DNA of 64,000 nucleotides from Hyphomicrobiales bacterium (GCA_900466475.1 UBMI01000009.1:240480-304479); one strand, 5' to 3'; shown: positions 17,450-28,853, counted from the first letter of the stretch. Made by a program: numbers and translations. Notes: a model not told the origin generated them from the sequence alone.

Positions 17450-18730
17450 TTACATGTGAACCGCACCGGGGTCGAGTTGCGGGCTGTCGCCGGGATGGGT
17501 GAACAGCTTGCCCTTTTCCGCCCAGAGAACCATGACGACGGTGACCGCGCCGAAGAGCGCGAAGCCGCCGAACAGCGGCTGAACCGTGCCGTTGAACAGC
17601 TGGCCGACGCCGCCGCCGAGGAGGGCGCCGAACGTCGTCGACACGAAACCGGTGACAGCCGTTGCCGTGCCGGCGAGATTGCCCATCGGCTCCAGGCTGA
17701 TCGCGGTGAAATTGGTGGCGATGACGGCAAACATCATCAGCAGGATTGAGAACAGGGCGTAGGAGAAGGCGAAGGACGGGGTGCCGCCAAGTGCTGCGAC
17801 AAAGCCGACCGCCGAGACGATAGTGAAAAGCAGCATGGCAGCATGCGAGATGCGGCGCATGCCGAAGGTGCGCACCAGCATGCCGTTCAGGAAGTTGGCA
17901 ACGGCGATGCCGCCTGCCGTAGCGGCAAAGGCGATCGGCAACCAGTCGCCGAGACCGTAAACCTCGCCGAAGACCTGTTGAACCGAGATCACATAGGCGC
18001 TGATGACGCCGGTGAACATCGTGAGGCCGATCATGTAACCGCAGGTGATGCGATTGGTGAGAACCGTCTTGAAGCCATCGGCGACAGCGCCAACAGACAG
18101 CGGAATGCGCTCTTCCGGCGGCAGCGATTCCTTCAGGCGCAGCAGCGCCCAGACGAAGAGAATCGTCGCGACGATGCCGAGCAGGATGAAAATCCAGTTC
18201 CAATGCGCATAGGTGATAATGAGCTGGCCGACAGAGGGGGCGACGATCGGCACGATCATGAAGACGATCATGACATAGGACATGACTCGCGCCATCTCAC
18301 GGCCACCGAAGCAATCGCGGACGATCGCCATGGTGGTGATGCGCACGGCCGCGCCGCCGATGCCCTGAACGAAGCGCATGATCAGCAGCATTTCGAAACT
18401 GCCGGTGGCCGCAGCGGCAAACATGCCGACCACGTAGCAGGCAAGGCCGCCAAGCAGGATATTGCGGCGGCCGAAGGCATCCGACAGGCTGCCGAAAATG
18501 ATCTGGGAGGCACCGAAGCCCAGGAAGAAGACGCCGATGACGAGCTGCGCATCATTGTTGCTGGTAACACCCAGCGAATGGCCGATATTGGGCAGCGCCG
18601 GCAGCATGCTGTCGATCGCCATGGCAATGCTGGCGGTCATGATGGCGATGGTCACCACGAATTCGAAGAAGCCCATGCCAATGCGGGCAGAACCCTGGTT
18701 TTCCGCGTGCGGTTTGTGCGTCGGAGTCAT
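17450..18730 (-). CDS. Bcr/CflA-family drug efflux MFS transporter (paralogue 1)
   Basis: A 426-residue inner-membrane proton antiporter with 12 predicted helices. Family marks are DSMLPALPNIGHSLGV in helix 1, GASQIIFGSLSDAFGRR (motif A) and RFVQGIGGAAVRI. AGGGGGAT precedes the ATG. Related proteins export bicyclomycin, chloramphenicol or sulfonamides; the substrate here is not predictable. A clear paralogue lies upstream in the same orientation. Confidence 0.92.
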   Translation of the reverse strand: MTPTHKPHAENQGSARIGMGFFEFVVTIAIMTASIAMAIDSMLPALPNIGHSLGVTSNNDAQLVIGVFFLGFGASQIIFGSLSDAFGRRNILLGGLACYVVGMFAAAATGSFEMLLIMRFVQGIGGAAVRITTMAIVRDCFGGREMARVMSYVMIVFMIVPIVAPSVGQLIITYAHWNWIFILLGIVATILFVWALLRLKESLPPEERIPLSVGAVADGFKTVLTNRITCGYMIGLTMFTGVISAYVISVQQVFGEVYGLGDWLPIAFAATAGGIAVANFLNGMLVRTFGMRRISHAAMLLFTIVSAVGFVAALGGTPSFAFSYALFSILLMMFAVIATNFTAISLEPMGNLAGTATAVTGFVSTTFGALLGGGVGQLFNGTVQPLFGGFALFGAVTVVMVLWAEKGKLFTHPGDSPQLDPGAVHM

Positions 18731-18863
18731 CCGTATCCCCCTGAATGACGGAAGAGCGGCCGGAAAACGGCCGAATATTGTGTGGGAGGGCGGCGAACCC
18801 CTACCAATTTGTGCCGCCGCCTGATGTGTCTGAAAGCTTCAGTGCTGATATGGGCGCCTGATC

Positions 18864-20153
18864 TCAGTGCCCGATATCGCTGAAGCTGGAAAGTGATGCG
18901 TCCTTCGACAGCGGCGCATGCTGCGCCCTGAACAGCCGGCCCTTTTCTGCGATCAGCACGAAGACGATGCCGATCAGCGAGACGCCGAAGTAGCCGGCGA
19001 TCATCGGCGTTGCCGTGCCGTCAAAGGCCTGTCCGACCATGGCTCCGATCAATGCGCCGCCGATCGTGCTCATGAAGCCGATGACAGAGGAAGCCGTGCC
19101 GGCGAGATGGCCGAGCGGCTCCATGGCGAGCGAATTGAAGTTCGAGCCGATCCAGCCGAACTGGAACATCACCAGCGCGAAGAAGACGATGAAGATCGGG
19201 AAAGGCATCGGCTGCGGCCCTGATATCTGCACCATCAGCCAGATGAAACTCAAGCCGCAGAAACCGAGAAGGGACGCGTGCGAGAGGCGGCGCATGCCGA
19301 AACGGCCGACCAGCTGCGAATTGATGAAGGACGAGAAGGCCATGAACAGCGCCACTCCGGCAAAGGCGACGGGCATGTAGACGCCGAGACCGTAGATGCC
19401 GACATAGATCTGCTGGGCAGAGTTGATGAAGCCGAACAGCGCGCCGAAGAGGATCGTGCTGGCAATGGTGTAACAGAGGGCGATGCGGTTGGAAAAGAAG
19501 ATCGCAAAGCCCTGCGCCACCGAGCGGACCGTGAACGGACGGACATTGGCGGGATCCAGCGTTTCCGGCAGGCGCAGATACATCCAGATGCCGACGGCCG
19601 TCGCCATGGTGCCGATGAAGACGAAGATCATGTGCCAGGTGCTCACGAGCATGATGATCTGGCCGCTGCCCGGCGCAATGACCGGCACGACCATGAAGAC
19701 CATCATGATAAGCGACATGACTTCCGCCATCTGCCTTCCGCCGTAGACATCGCGGACGATGGAAATAGTAATGACGCGGGTGGCGGCAGAACCGAGCCCC
19801 TGAATGAAGCGGAGCGTCAGAAGCCCGGCAAAGGTCGGGACCACAGCGATGCCGAAGGCGGCAACGACGTAAATGCCGAGACCGATCAGCAGCGGAACAC
19901 GGCGGCCGAAGCGATCGGAAAGGGGACCGTAGAAAAGCTGGGCGAGACCGAAGCCGAAAAGATAGGCGGAAACGACATACTGGCGATGATTTTCGTTCTC
20001 GACGCCGAGGCTGGAGCCGATCTGCTGCAGTGCGGGCAGCATGATGTCGATGGCCAGCGAGTTGACTGCCATCAGGAAAGCCGCAAGCGCGATAAATTCC
20101 AGCTTGCCCATGGGCAGCCGACCCGCGGACATGGCTTGTGATGAATCTGTCAC
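18864..20153 (-). CDS. Bcr/CflA-family drug efflux MFS transporter (paralogue 2)
   Basis: A 429-residue 12-helix carrier of the same subfamily as its downstream neighbour: DIMLPALQQIGSSLGV, LAQLFYGPLSDRFGRR and RFIQGLGSAATRV align position for position with that protein. The proposed start is a GTG with GGGAA upstream; an ATG seven codons later is also possible. The 133-base gap between the two genes lets each have its own promoter. Confidence 0.92.
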   Translation of the reverse strand: MTDSSQAMSAGRLPMGKLEFIALAAFLMAVNSLAIDIMLPALQQIGSSLGVENENHRQYVVSAYLFGFGLAQLFYGPLSDRFGRRVPLLIGLGIYVVAAFGIAVVPTFAGLLTLRFIQGLGSAATRVITISIVRDVYGGRQMAEVMSLIMMVFMVVPVIAPGSGQIIMLVSTWHMIFVFIGTMATAVGIWMYLRLPETLDPANVRPFTVRSVAQGFAIFFSNRIALCYTIASTILFGALFGFINSAQQIYVGIYGLGVYMPVAFAGVALFMAFSSFINSQLVGRFGMRRLSHASLLGFCGLSFIWLMVQISGPQPMPFPIFIVFFALVMFQFGWIGSNFNSLAMEPLGHLAGTASSVIGFMSTIGGALIGAMVGQAFDGTATPMIAGYFGVSLIGIVFVLIAEKGRLFRAQHAPLSKDASLSSFSDIGH

Positions 20154-20248
20154 AATGAAATTCCCATAAACAGGTCAAGGCGCTGCTTGGCGCAGCGCCT
20201 CGAACTCAAGATACAGATTTGGAAACCGGACGGACGCCCGGTGACCGA

Positions 20249-20587
20249 TCAGGCGACGGCGGTCTTGACCGTGACGCCGTTTTCCTGGAGGTGCTGCTGG
20301 AGCTCACCGGCCTGGAACATTTCCCGGACGATGTCGCAGCCGCCGATGAACTCGCCCTTGACGTAGAGCTGGGGGATCGTCGGCCAGTTGGAGTAATCCT
20401 TGATGCCCTGGCGGATTTCCGAATCGGCGAGCACGTTGATGCCCTTGTAGTCGACACCGATGTAATCGAGGATCTGGACGACCTGACCGGAGAAACCGCA
20501 CTGCGGAAACTGCGGCGTGCCCTTCATGAAGAGGACGACGTCGTTGCTCTTGATCTCGTTTTCGATGAATTCGTTGATACCGCTCAT
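20249..20587 (-). CDS. grxD: Monothiol glutaredoxin, Grx4 type
   Basis: A CGFS-type glutaredoxin of 112 residues. The active site is PQCGFSGQ, and a [16 protein letters not shown] glutathione-binding stretch follows. Proteins of this class bind a [2Fe-2S] cluster with glutathione and BolA, and move or sense Fe-S clusters. bolA lies 1.9 kb upstream on the same strand, a linkage common in alphaproteobacteria. The ATG at 20587, with AAAGGA upstream, gives the normal length. Confidence 0.96.
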   Translation of the reverse strand: MSGINEFIENEIKSNDVVLFMKGTPQFPQCGFSGQVVQILDYIGVDYKGINVLADSEIRQGIKDYSNWPTIPQLYVKGEFIGGCDIVREMFQAGELQQHLQENGVTVKTAVA

Positions 20588-20791
20588 GGGACCTAATCCT
20601 TTCAACAGGCAGGTTAAAGGCCCGCCGTTTCAATCGTTTCCCTTAGATAGCATGTGGAAGCCGGAATTCCACCCGCGAAAACCAAAAAAAGACCAATCCG
20701 CGACACTTAGCGGCACAGGTTGTTGCCTATGCGTTACGCCTCATTGCGATAGACCTTGATCGGCTCAATCTCGGTATCGGTGGAGAAGGCT

Positions 20792-21025
20792 CTAGGCGCG
20801 GCGCTGCCTGCTGCGGCCTGCTGCCGTGCGCCGCTTGCTGACCTGCTTGCGAGCAGGCTTGCGACTCACCGGCGTTGCCTTGCGGGTGGTGCGGCTCGCC
20901 GTTGCAGACGCTGCCTTGCGGCGCTTGCGCTTGGTTGTGGTGGTACGGCCCGTTGTCTTCTTCAGGATTTCCTTCAGCACGCTATTGACGACGCCTGACA
21001 CCAGTTCATTCACGAGATTGCCCAC
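20792..21025 (-). CDS. Small protein with very basic Lys/Arg-rich tail
   Basis: 77 residues. The first 25 form a hydrophobic, amphipathic segment (LVNELVSGVVNSVLKEIL); the rest is a disordered Arg/Lys/Thr/Ala tail (TKRKRRKAASATAS and more) with at least 20 basic residues. It resembles histone-H1-like tails and could bind nucleic acid; there is no recognised domain. A GAGGGGG sequence precedes the GTG start, supporting real translation. It lies between grxD and bolA on the same strand. Confidence 0.6.
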   Translation of the reverse strand: MGNLVNELVSGVVNSVLKEILKKTTGRTTTTKRKRRKAASATASRTTRKATPVSRKPARKQVSKRRTAAGRSRQRRA

Positions 21026-21190
21026 AAAATCCCCCTCGACCCTGCCGAAACGCAGCTACCCTATTGAATTCCGGAAGAGTTCGCTTAGCAAGACGGCTCG
21101 ACGGTTTTATCCGGTTTTTCGCCGTATTTTCAGGCGAACCCGTCATCCTGGCAACGGCGCACTCAACCCGCCGGAAAGAAGAAAAAGACT

Positions 21191-22336
21191 GTGAAACTCA
21201 TCGACAAGCGGGTTGTGCTGCATTTCCCCGGATTTGAACCACTCGATGGCGCAGCACACCGGGCGCGGTATGAGCGTACCGCAAGGCAAAGCGCATCCGT
21301 CTGGGGCTATAACATCGAGACGGGTACGGCCGATGCCGGTTCCTATGTTTCCTTCGATGTCGGCGCCGGCGCCGATGGCTGGCAGACGCAGACCCGCGTC
21401 CATGTCTTCGACCATGACGAGCTGGTGCAGCGGTTGCGCGCCGGCAATACGGCAAGCCGCATCGCGGCGGGCTTTGCAAGCTTCTGGCAGGTTGTGCGCG
21501 AGGGCGGCATGGCCGGCTATTTCCGGCATGCCTGGCGCTTTGGCCTCTTCTTCATCTTTCCCTTCCTGCTGACGGCTCTCGCAATCGTCGTCACGCTGCA
21601 GATCCTGACGCTGCAATATTTGCTCGGACTTCCCGTCTGGCACATCGGCTGGAGCGCGCCGCTCGCGGCCATCTTCTTCATCTTCGGCTTCCTGCCGTTC
21701 TCGGAGCGCTTCCACACGCTGCATCTTTTTGCTGACTGGGAGATGGCCGTGGCGCTCGCACGCATGGACAAGCCTGTTTTCAACGACTGGCTGGAACAAT
21801 GCGCGACATCGATGCGGGCAGCACTCAACGAAGAGGCCGATGAATATGTCATCTCTTCGCACAGCATGGGCTCCAGCGTTGCGGCCCATGTCGTCGGCAT
21901 TCTGCTGGAGCGGGAGCCGGATGTCTTCAAGGGGAAACGCGTGGTCTTTGCGACACTTGGCTGTGCGATCCTGCAATGCGCGCTGATGTCGTCTGCGACG
22001 CTCCTGCGCTCGCGCGTCGGGCTGATTGCGCGGTGCCCGGATATCTTCTGGCTGGATGTGCAGTGCCTGACGGACTCGATCAATTTCTACAAGGTGCCTG
22101 TCGTCAGCGTGTCCGGCCATCCGGATGCGCCGCAGGCGCGCATGATCCATATCCGCGTGCGGCAGATGCTGACGCCGGAGCACTACAAGAAGATCCGCAA
22201 GGATCAGTTACGCGTTCATCGCCAGTATGTGCTGGGTCCGGACAAAAAATCCTCCTTCGATTTCACGCTGCTGACCGCTGGCCCAATGCCGGCATCGGTC
22301 TTTGCCGATCCCGAGCACGACAAGCTGCCGGCCTGA
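21191..22336 (+). CDS. Predicted membrane-bound serine hydrolase, unrecognised family
   Basis: A 381-residue protein, the only plus-strand gene inside the grxD-purL block. It has an N-terminal soluble part beginning KLIDKRVVLHFPGFEPL, two strong membrane helices (about 117-137 FFIFPFLLTALAIVVTLQIL, and about 155-172), then a C-terminal alpha/beta-hydrolase-like domain with the nucleophile elbow SHSMGSS (about 223-229) and a candidate acid/His region SGHPDAPQ. Topology suggests a cytoplasmic-face hydrolase on lipids or signals. Start GTG at 21191. No orthologue function is known to me. Confidence 0.7.
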   Translation: MKLIDKRVVLHFPGFEPLDGAAHRARYERTARQSASVWGYNIETGTADAGSYVSFDVGAGADGWQTQTRVHVFDHDELVQRLRAGNTASRIAAGFASFWQVVREGGMAGYFRHAWRFGLFFIFPFLLTALAIVVTLQILTLQYLLGLPVWHIGWSAPLAAIFFIFGFLPFSERFHTLHLFADWEMAVALARMDKPVFNDWLEQCATSMRAALNEEADEYVISSHSMGSSVAAHVVGILLEREPDVFKGKRVVFATLGCAILQCALMSSATLLRSRVGLIARCPDIFWLDVQCLTDSINFYKVPVVSVSGHPDAPQARMIHIRVRQMLTPEHYKKIRKDQLRVHRQYVLGPDKKSSFDFTLLTAGPMPASVFADPEHDKLPA

Positions 22337-22401
22337 GAGCTCAGCAAAGAAGGGCGAAGAGGCGTACTTTCGAAACCGATCGCTTCCGTTTCAAAACAAA
22401 G

Positions 22402-22434
22402 AGACCCGGTGGAAGGAGCCTTCCAGCCGGGTCT
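22402..22434 (-). terminator. Terminator of bolA (purL-bolA)
   Basis: A long imperfect hairpin from AGACCCGG (22402-22409) to CCGGGTCT (22427-22434), with inner arms GGAAGG and CCTTCC. On the minus strand it is followed by CTTTGTTTTG. It starts 38 bases past the bolA stop and may also stop the convergent hydrolase gene. Confidence 0.75.
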
Positions 22435-22471
22435 GTTCATTTCAGATCCTCAGTCGGCCGAAGCCAGCATG

Positions 22472-22705
22472 TCAATCCGGCGCCGAGGTTTGCAGGGCGA
22501 GGGCATGCAGGACGCCGCCCATATTGCCCTTCAGCGCCTCATAGACCATCTGGTGCTGCTGGACGCGGCTCTTGCCGCGAAAGGCTTCCGCGACGACTTC
22601 GGCAGCGTAATGATCGCCGTCACCCGCCAGATCGCGGATCGTTACCTTGGCACCGGGAATCCCGGCCTTGATCATGTCTTCGATGTCACCGGGTTTCATG
22701 GCCAT
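22472..22705 (-). CDS. bolA: BolA-family protein
   Basis: A 77-residue stand-alone BolA (YrbA/BolA2-like). It carries the class II KH-like fold with the conserved FRGKSRVQQHQMVYEAL segment, including the invariant His that co-ligands the [2Fe-2S] cluster shared with CGFS glutaredoxins. Expected partner: the grxD product encoded 1.9 kb away. Role: iron-sulfur trafficking and stress response. AAGGAG precedes the ATG, and purL ends 20 bases upstream, so co-transcription is likely. Confidence 0.94.
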   Translation of the reverse strand: MAMKPGDIEDMIKAGIPGAKVTIRDLAGDGDHYAAEVVAEAFRGKSRVQQHQMVYEALKGNMGGVLHALALQTSAPD

Positions 22706-22724
22706 GATCGTTACTCCTTGCACA

Positions 22725-25086
<2,362 letters not shown>

Positions 25087-25197
25087 TTGTCGTGTCTTTA
25101 GCTTATGTAGGAAGTGCGCGCGACAGGAAAATGCCTGCCATCAACAGAGGGCAGGCATCAAAGAATTCGCAGCCATGTCGTGAACGGTCGCGGCCGA

Positions 25198-25776
25198 TCA
25201 GAATTTGTAGCCGACCATCAGTCCGGCGCGGGTCATGCCGTCGTTCGGACCGTCGCAGAGATTGGCATTCGAGGAATGCGCAAGCTGCGCCATCAGGTTC
25301 CAATTGCTGGTGAAACGATAGCCGGCGCCGAGATATTCGTGGAAGAGCACGCGACAGCCGAGATCCGGACCGTCGTCATTGCCCCTGATATCACCGGTAT
25401 GGATGACGCCGCCGAAACCGGCTTCGGCAAAGATCTTGTCGCTGAGATCGACGGTCCAGGTGAAACCGGCGAAAAACTGCGTGGCTTCGCCCTCAGTGCC
25501 GATCGACGTGCCGACATGGACGCGCGGATGCATCAGCTGCTGCTTCCAGCCTGTCGCCTGCTCGAAACCGAAGGGATCGAAGAGGGCCGTAATCTCCGGG
25601 AAAACGCCGTCTTCTCGGGAATGGCCACCTTGAACGGAGGCGGAGGCGCCGAAGCGCAATTCGTCGAAGATCCTGCCTGCGGCATGCGCCGATGACATTC
25701 CCAAGCTGCTGGCAACAACTGCGGCTGACGCGATACTCGACAGGCGTAGCAGGCATGAACGGAAATCGGATTTCAT
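25198..25776 (-). CDS. PagL-like lipid A 3-O-deacylase (acyloxyacyl hydrolase)
   Basis: A 192-residue outer-membrane beta-barrel enzyme that would remove the 3-O acyl chain from lipid A. A signal peptide ends at SSAHA (about residue 32). Then come alternating beta strands and the catalytic signature LAHSSNANL, holding the His-Ser pair of PagL, with LFHEYLGAGYRF before it. A cysteine pair (LGC, NLC) may form a disulfide. AAAGGA precedes the ATG. It stands alone; lipid A remodelling is well known in rhizobia. Confidence 0.85.
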   Translation of the reverse strand: MKSDFRSCLLRLSSIASAAVVASSLGMSSAHAAGRIFDELRFGASASVQGGHSREDGVFPEITALFDPFGFEQATGWKQQLMHPRVHVGTSIGTEGEATQFFAGFTWTVDLSDKIFAEAGFGGVIHTGDIRGNDDGPDLGCRVLFHEYLGAGYRFTSNWNLMAQLAHSSNANLCDGPNDGMTRAGLMVGYKF

Positions 25777-25901
25777 CTGCTGTCCTTTGATTCCCGCTTA
25801 AACAGCGGAATGGGACAGAGGTAACATCCGGGTATCAGCGGTAAAGCGCGGGTGTTCCAGTTACGGTCGTTTCCACGGCCCTGACACCAAATTGCAACAG
25901 G

Positions 25902-27320
25902 TCAGATTTCCCCATCATAGGCGGAGCCGCCGTTTTCCAGTAGACGTTTCAATATCATAAGCCCTGACAACATCTCGTTTCTATCCTTCGGCGAGGAGAT
26001 GCCGATGCGCACGCGGTGATAGACCTTCTCTCCACGGGCCGCCTTGAACTCATCCTCGTCGTCCACCAGAACGCCATCCCGGTAGGCGGCGTTCTTGAAC
26101 GTGCCGGACATCCAGGGCTCGGGAAGTTTCAGCCACAGGAAGGGCGCATGCGGATGGGATTCGAACTCGAAACCCTGCAACTGCTCGCGGGCAAGCTTCA
26201 CACGGACTGACAGCTCCGCAACGCTTGCATTGCGGATCTCGTGCGCCTTGCCGCTCTGTATCAGCCGTGCGCATGTTTCGGCCAGGATGAAGGGCAGGCC
26301 GCCCGTGACCATCTTGTGAGTGACCTTGATGCGCTGGGCGAAATGCGGCGGGCAGGCGACCCAGCCGCCACGCACGCCGGCGGCAACCGACTTCGACAGG
26401 CCGTTGACCAGGAAAGTGCGATCGGGCGCGATTGCCGCGAGCAACGGCGTAGCGTCATTGGCCATGCCGCCATAGAGATCATCCTCGATGATCCATACAC
26501 CATGCCGCCTGGCGATATCGGCAATGGCGACGCGCCGTTCATAGGGCATGATCGCAAGCGTCGGATTGTGGACCGTCGGCATCAGGAAGATCAGCTTCGG
26601 ATGCTGCTGCAGGCAGAGCCGCTCGAAATCCTCGGGAATGACACCGTTCTCATCCGACTCCACCGTCAGCGTGCGCCGGCCGAGGAGGCGGACGCTGCGG
26701 CTGACCTGCGTATAGGTGAGGTTCTCGAAGACGATCTTGTCACCGGGCGCAGACACGGCGGCTATGACCGAAACGGCGGCGGCATGCGCGCCGAGCGTCG
26801 GAACAACGTTTTCGACGTCCGGCGACCAGCCGGCACGGGCCAGCCACAGGCGGCCGGCTTCGAACCAGTTGCGCGGGAAGCTGCGTGAATAGGATGAGAT
26901 TTCCGCCAGATGCTGCTCGCCGATCTCTGCCATGATGCCGGCGATGATCTTGCCCTGACCGAGATCGGGGGCGGCGGTCGTGTCGAAGCGAAGCTTGTTT
27001 GCCGGAGCATCCGCAATGCGGGTGCCGCTCAGCGAAAGTGTAACGGGATCCACCTGCTCGCTCGGCGGCGTGTCGGCACGGTCGAGGACATAGGTGCCGC
27101 GGCCAACTTCGCCGGCGACGAGACCGCGCTCATGGACCAGTGCATAGGCACGACCGATTGTTCCGATTGTCACCCCGATGTCATAGGCAAGATTTCGCTG
27201 CGGCGGCAGCTTGCTGCCTGCCGGCAAAGCACCGGAAGCAATGGCGGATTCGATATTGTCCGCGAGCCGCATATAGACCGGGCCGGAGCCCTGCGAGAGA
27301 TCTGGGAGCCAATTTGTCAT
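25902..27320 (-). CDS. MocR-type regulator: GntR helix-turn-helix fused to aminotransferase-like domain
   Basis: 472 residues. The N-terminal winged helix (about 12-80; GSKLPPQRNLAYDIGVTIGTI recognition region, YVLDR end) is joined by a linker to a fold-type-I PLP domain (about 110-460) with the cofactor lysine in NGLSKSVAAGVRGGW and the DDLYGG stretch. Such proteins sense PLP or amino compounds. An inverted repeat GGTGACAAT-N6-ATTGTCACC starts one base from its start codon, indicating autoregulation. The divergent neighbour is a DUF1127 gene, not a transport or PLP-synthesis gene. Confidence 0.93.
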   Translation of the reverse strand: MTNWLPDLSQGSGPVYMRLADNIESAIASGALPAGSKLPPQRNLAYDIGVTIGTIGRAYALVHERGLVAGEVGRGTYVLDRADTPPSEQVDPVTLSLSGTRIADAPANKLRFDTTAAPDLGQGKIIAGIMAEIGEQHLAEISSYSRSFPRNWFEAGRLWLARAGWSPDVENVVPTLGAHAAAVSVIAAVSAPGDKIVFENLTYTQVSRSVRLLGRRTLTVESDENGVIPEDFERLCLQQHPKLIFLMPTVHNPTLAIMPYERRVAIADIARRHGVWIIEDDLYGGMANDATPLLAAIAPDRTFLVNGLSKSVAAGVRGGWVACPPHFAQRIKVTHKMVTGGLPFILAETCARLIQSGKAHEIRNASVAELSVRVKLAREQLQGFEFESHPHAPFLWLKLPEPWMSGTFKNAAYRDGVLVDDEDEFKAARGEKVYHRVRIGISSPKDRNEMLSGLMILKRLLENGGSAYDGEI

Positions 27321-27344
27321 GGTGACAATGAATAGATTGTCACC
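27321..27344. promoter_or_regulatory. Inverted-repeat operator of the MocR-type gene
   Basis: GGTGACAAT (27321-27329) and ATTGTCACC (27336-27344) are perfect 9-base arms with a 6-base spacer, touching the regulator's start codon. A third half-site, GTGACAAT (27364-27371), lies 42 bases from the first in direct orientation. Confidence 0.75.
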
Positions 27345-27400
27345 CTCACACTGTCAAGACTATGTGACAATCACGAAGACGGAAACAACAGGAGCAAGGG

Positions 27401-27661
27401 ATGTCCGTTGTACCTCAAATGAAGGGTGATATTGTATCGATTGTCTCTATCGATAGCCCGCACGAAATTGTCCTCCCGAGGCAGGCGCCGGCCACAACTC
27501 AGCTCGGCCGCTTGTGGGCAAGCTTGCTTCTGTGGCGCCAGAAGCGGGAGGGACGCCGGGCGCTACGCGGACTGACGGCGGATCAGCTCAAGGATATCGG
27601 CCTGTCGCACTCCGATGCCGCACGCGAGGTCAGCAAGTCGTTTTTCTGGGATCAAGGCTGA
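27401..27661 (+). CDS. DUF1127 (YjiS-like) small protein
   Basis: An 86-residue protein whose C-terminal ~45 residues form a DUF1127 domain: RREGRRALRGLTADQLKDIGLSHSDAAREV is matched in pattern by the arginine-rich helix, LxxLxDIGLS turn and short end typical of the family. Several rhizobial members influence small-RNA turnover and phosphate or carbon metabolism. AGGAG precedes the ATG. It is divergent from the MocR-type regulator, whose operator lies in the shared 80-base gap. Confidence 0.85.
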   Translation: MSVVPQMKGDIVSIVSIDSPHEIVLPRQAPATTQLGRLWASLLLWRQKREGRRALRGLTADQLKDIGLSHSDAAREVSKSFFWDQG

Positions 27662-27757
27662 AGCATTTCCCTTTTCTCGAAAACGGGAAATGCTCCATCC
27701 ATTACTTCAAGCAATACCGGGCGCAAAACCGCTGCGCGATTTTGCTGAATTGCTCTA
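27662..27757. repeat. Dispersed rhizobial two-hairpin repeat, inverted copy
   Basis: A perfect hairpin AGCATTTCCC (27662-27671) / GGGAAATGCT (27685-27694) directly follows the DUF1127 stop, then a second hairpin with GCAATACC, GCGCAAAACCGCTGCGCGATTTTGC and GAATTGC. It is in reverse order to the copy at 24.98 kb. The first hairpin probably ends the DUF1127 mRNA; the second reaches the stop of the convergent lipoprotein gene. Confidence 0.65.
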
Positions 27758-28159
27758 GCTGCAGGCGCGGTTGCCGCCCGACCAGCGGGTGACATCGGCA
27801 GCGATGCGGCCGGCGACCGGCTCGGACATCATCGGACCGAAAGCCTGCATCTTGGCCGGATTGCCTTCGGCCTGCACCACGAGCAGCGGCCGGCTTTCCG
27901 GGCTGCCCTTGTGCACCACGAGGATGCGCGGGCGGCCGGAGAAGGAATTGAGTTCCGGTGCGAGCCTGTAAGCGGCGAAAGCTGCGTCGCCCGACTTGAA
28001 CCAGCAGCTATTGGCGCCGAGCGCCACACGCTCCATGGTCGACAACGCACTCCGGTCCGGCCCCTTTACGGGTGTCGAGGACTGGCAGGCAGCGACGAGC
28101 GCGGCAAGGGCGGCAAAGGCAGCGGCGTTAGTGATGGCTGCGAAAAGGCGAGGGCGCAT
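27755..28159 (-). CDS. Small predicted lipoprotein, function unknown
   Basis: 134 residues, with a signal sequence ending in a lipobox (ALVAAC, Cys at about residue 25). The mature part is about 110 residues with two more cysteines, SCWF and the terminal ACS, which could pair. No known domain is recognised. It follows purQ by 22 bases on the same strand, so it may be the last gene of the purC-purS-kptA-purQ transcript. Likely anchored in the periplasm or outer membrane. Confidence 0.7.
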   Translation of the reverse strand: MRPRLFAAITNAAAFAALAALVAACQSSTPVKGPDRSALSTMERVALGANSCWFKSGDAAFAAYRLAPELNSFSGRPRILVVHKGSPESRPLLVVQAEGNPAKMQAFGPMMSEPVAGRIAADVTRWSGGNRACS

Positions 28160-28181
28160 CTATCTTGCTCTTCGGCAGAAA

Positions 28182-28853
28182 TCAGGCGGCGATGACGTCG
28201 AGCGCCGAGGCAAAGAGGCCGCGGCCATCCGAACCGCCATGGGCGGCTTCGATGAGATTTTCCGGATGCGGCATCATGCCGAGAACATTGCCCTTGGTAT
28301 TCATGACGCCGGCAATGTCGTTGACCGAACCATTCGGGTTGGTGCCATCGGCATAGCGGAAAACGACCTGGCCGTTGCCTTCGATGGCGGCCAGCGTTTC
28401 CGTATCGGCAAAATAGTTGCCGTCGTGATGGGCGACGGGGCAACGGATGATCTGGCCCTTTGCATAGGCACGGGAGAAATCCGTTTCGGCATTGACGACT
28501 TCGAGCTTGATCTCGCGGCAGACGAATTTCAGCGAGGCGTTGCGCATCAACGCGCCCGGCAGCAGGCCGGCCTCGACGAGGATCTGGAAGCCGTTGCAGA
28601 CACCCAGCACCTTCACGCCCTGGTTCGCCTTCTCGATGATTGCCTGCATGACCGGCATGCGGGCAGCAATGGCGCCGCAACGCAGATAATCACCGTAGGA
28701 GAAGCCGCCGGGAATGACGATCAGGTCGACGTCAGGGATTTCCGTCTCCGTCTGCCAGATCGTCACCGGCTGATGACCGGAGATCTTGGTGAGAGCGGCG
28801 ATCATGTCACGATCGCGATTGAGGCCCGGAAGTTGAACGACGGCTGATTTCAT
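28182..28853 (-). CDS. purQ: Phosphoribosylformylglycinamidine synthase, glutaminase subunit
   Basis: The class I glutamine amidotransferase that feeds ammonia to PurL, 223 residues. The catalytic cysteine is Cys86 in GVCNGFQ, with [10 protein letters not shown] (about 49-58) and the MPHPEN His/Glu pair near the C-terminus. The ATG overlaps the kptA stop in an ATGA junction, so translation of the two is coupled. PurS lies two genes upstream. Confidence 0.97.
   Translation of the reverse strand: MKSAVVQLPGLNRDRDMIAALTKISGHQPVTIWQTETEIPDVDLIVIPGGFSYGDYLRCGAIAARMPVMQAIIEKANQGVKVLGVCNGFQILVEAGLLPGALMRNASLKFVCREIKLEVVNAETDFSRAYAKGQIIRCPVAHHDGNYFADTETLAAIEGNGQVVFRYADGTNPNGSVNDIAGVMNTKGNVLGMMPHPENLIEAAHGGSDGRGLFASALDVIAA

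Noticed and set aside
27662..27757. CRISPR-like or IS-end repeats
   Set aside because: The repeats are few, unequally spaced and at gene ends, with no cas or transposase genes; they fit dispersed palindromic elements instead.
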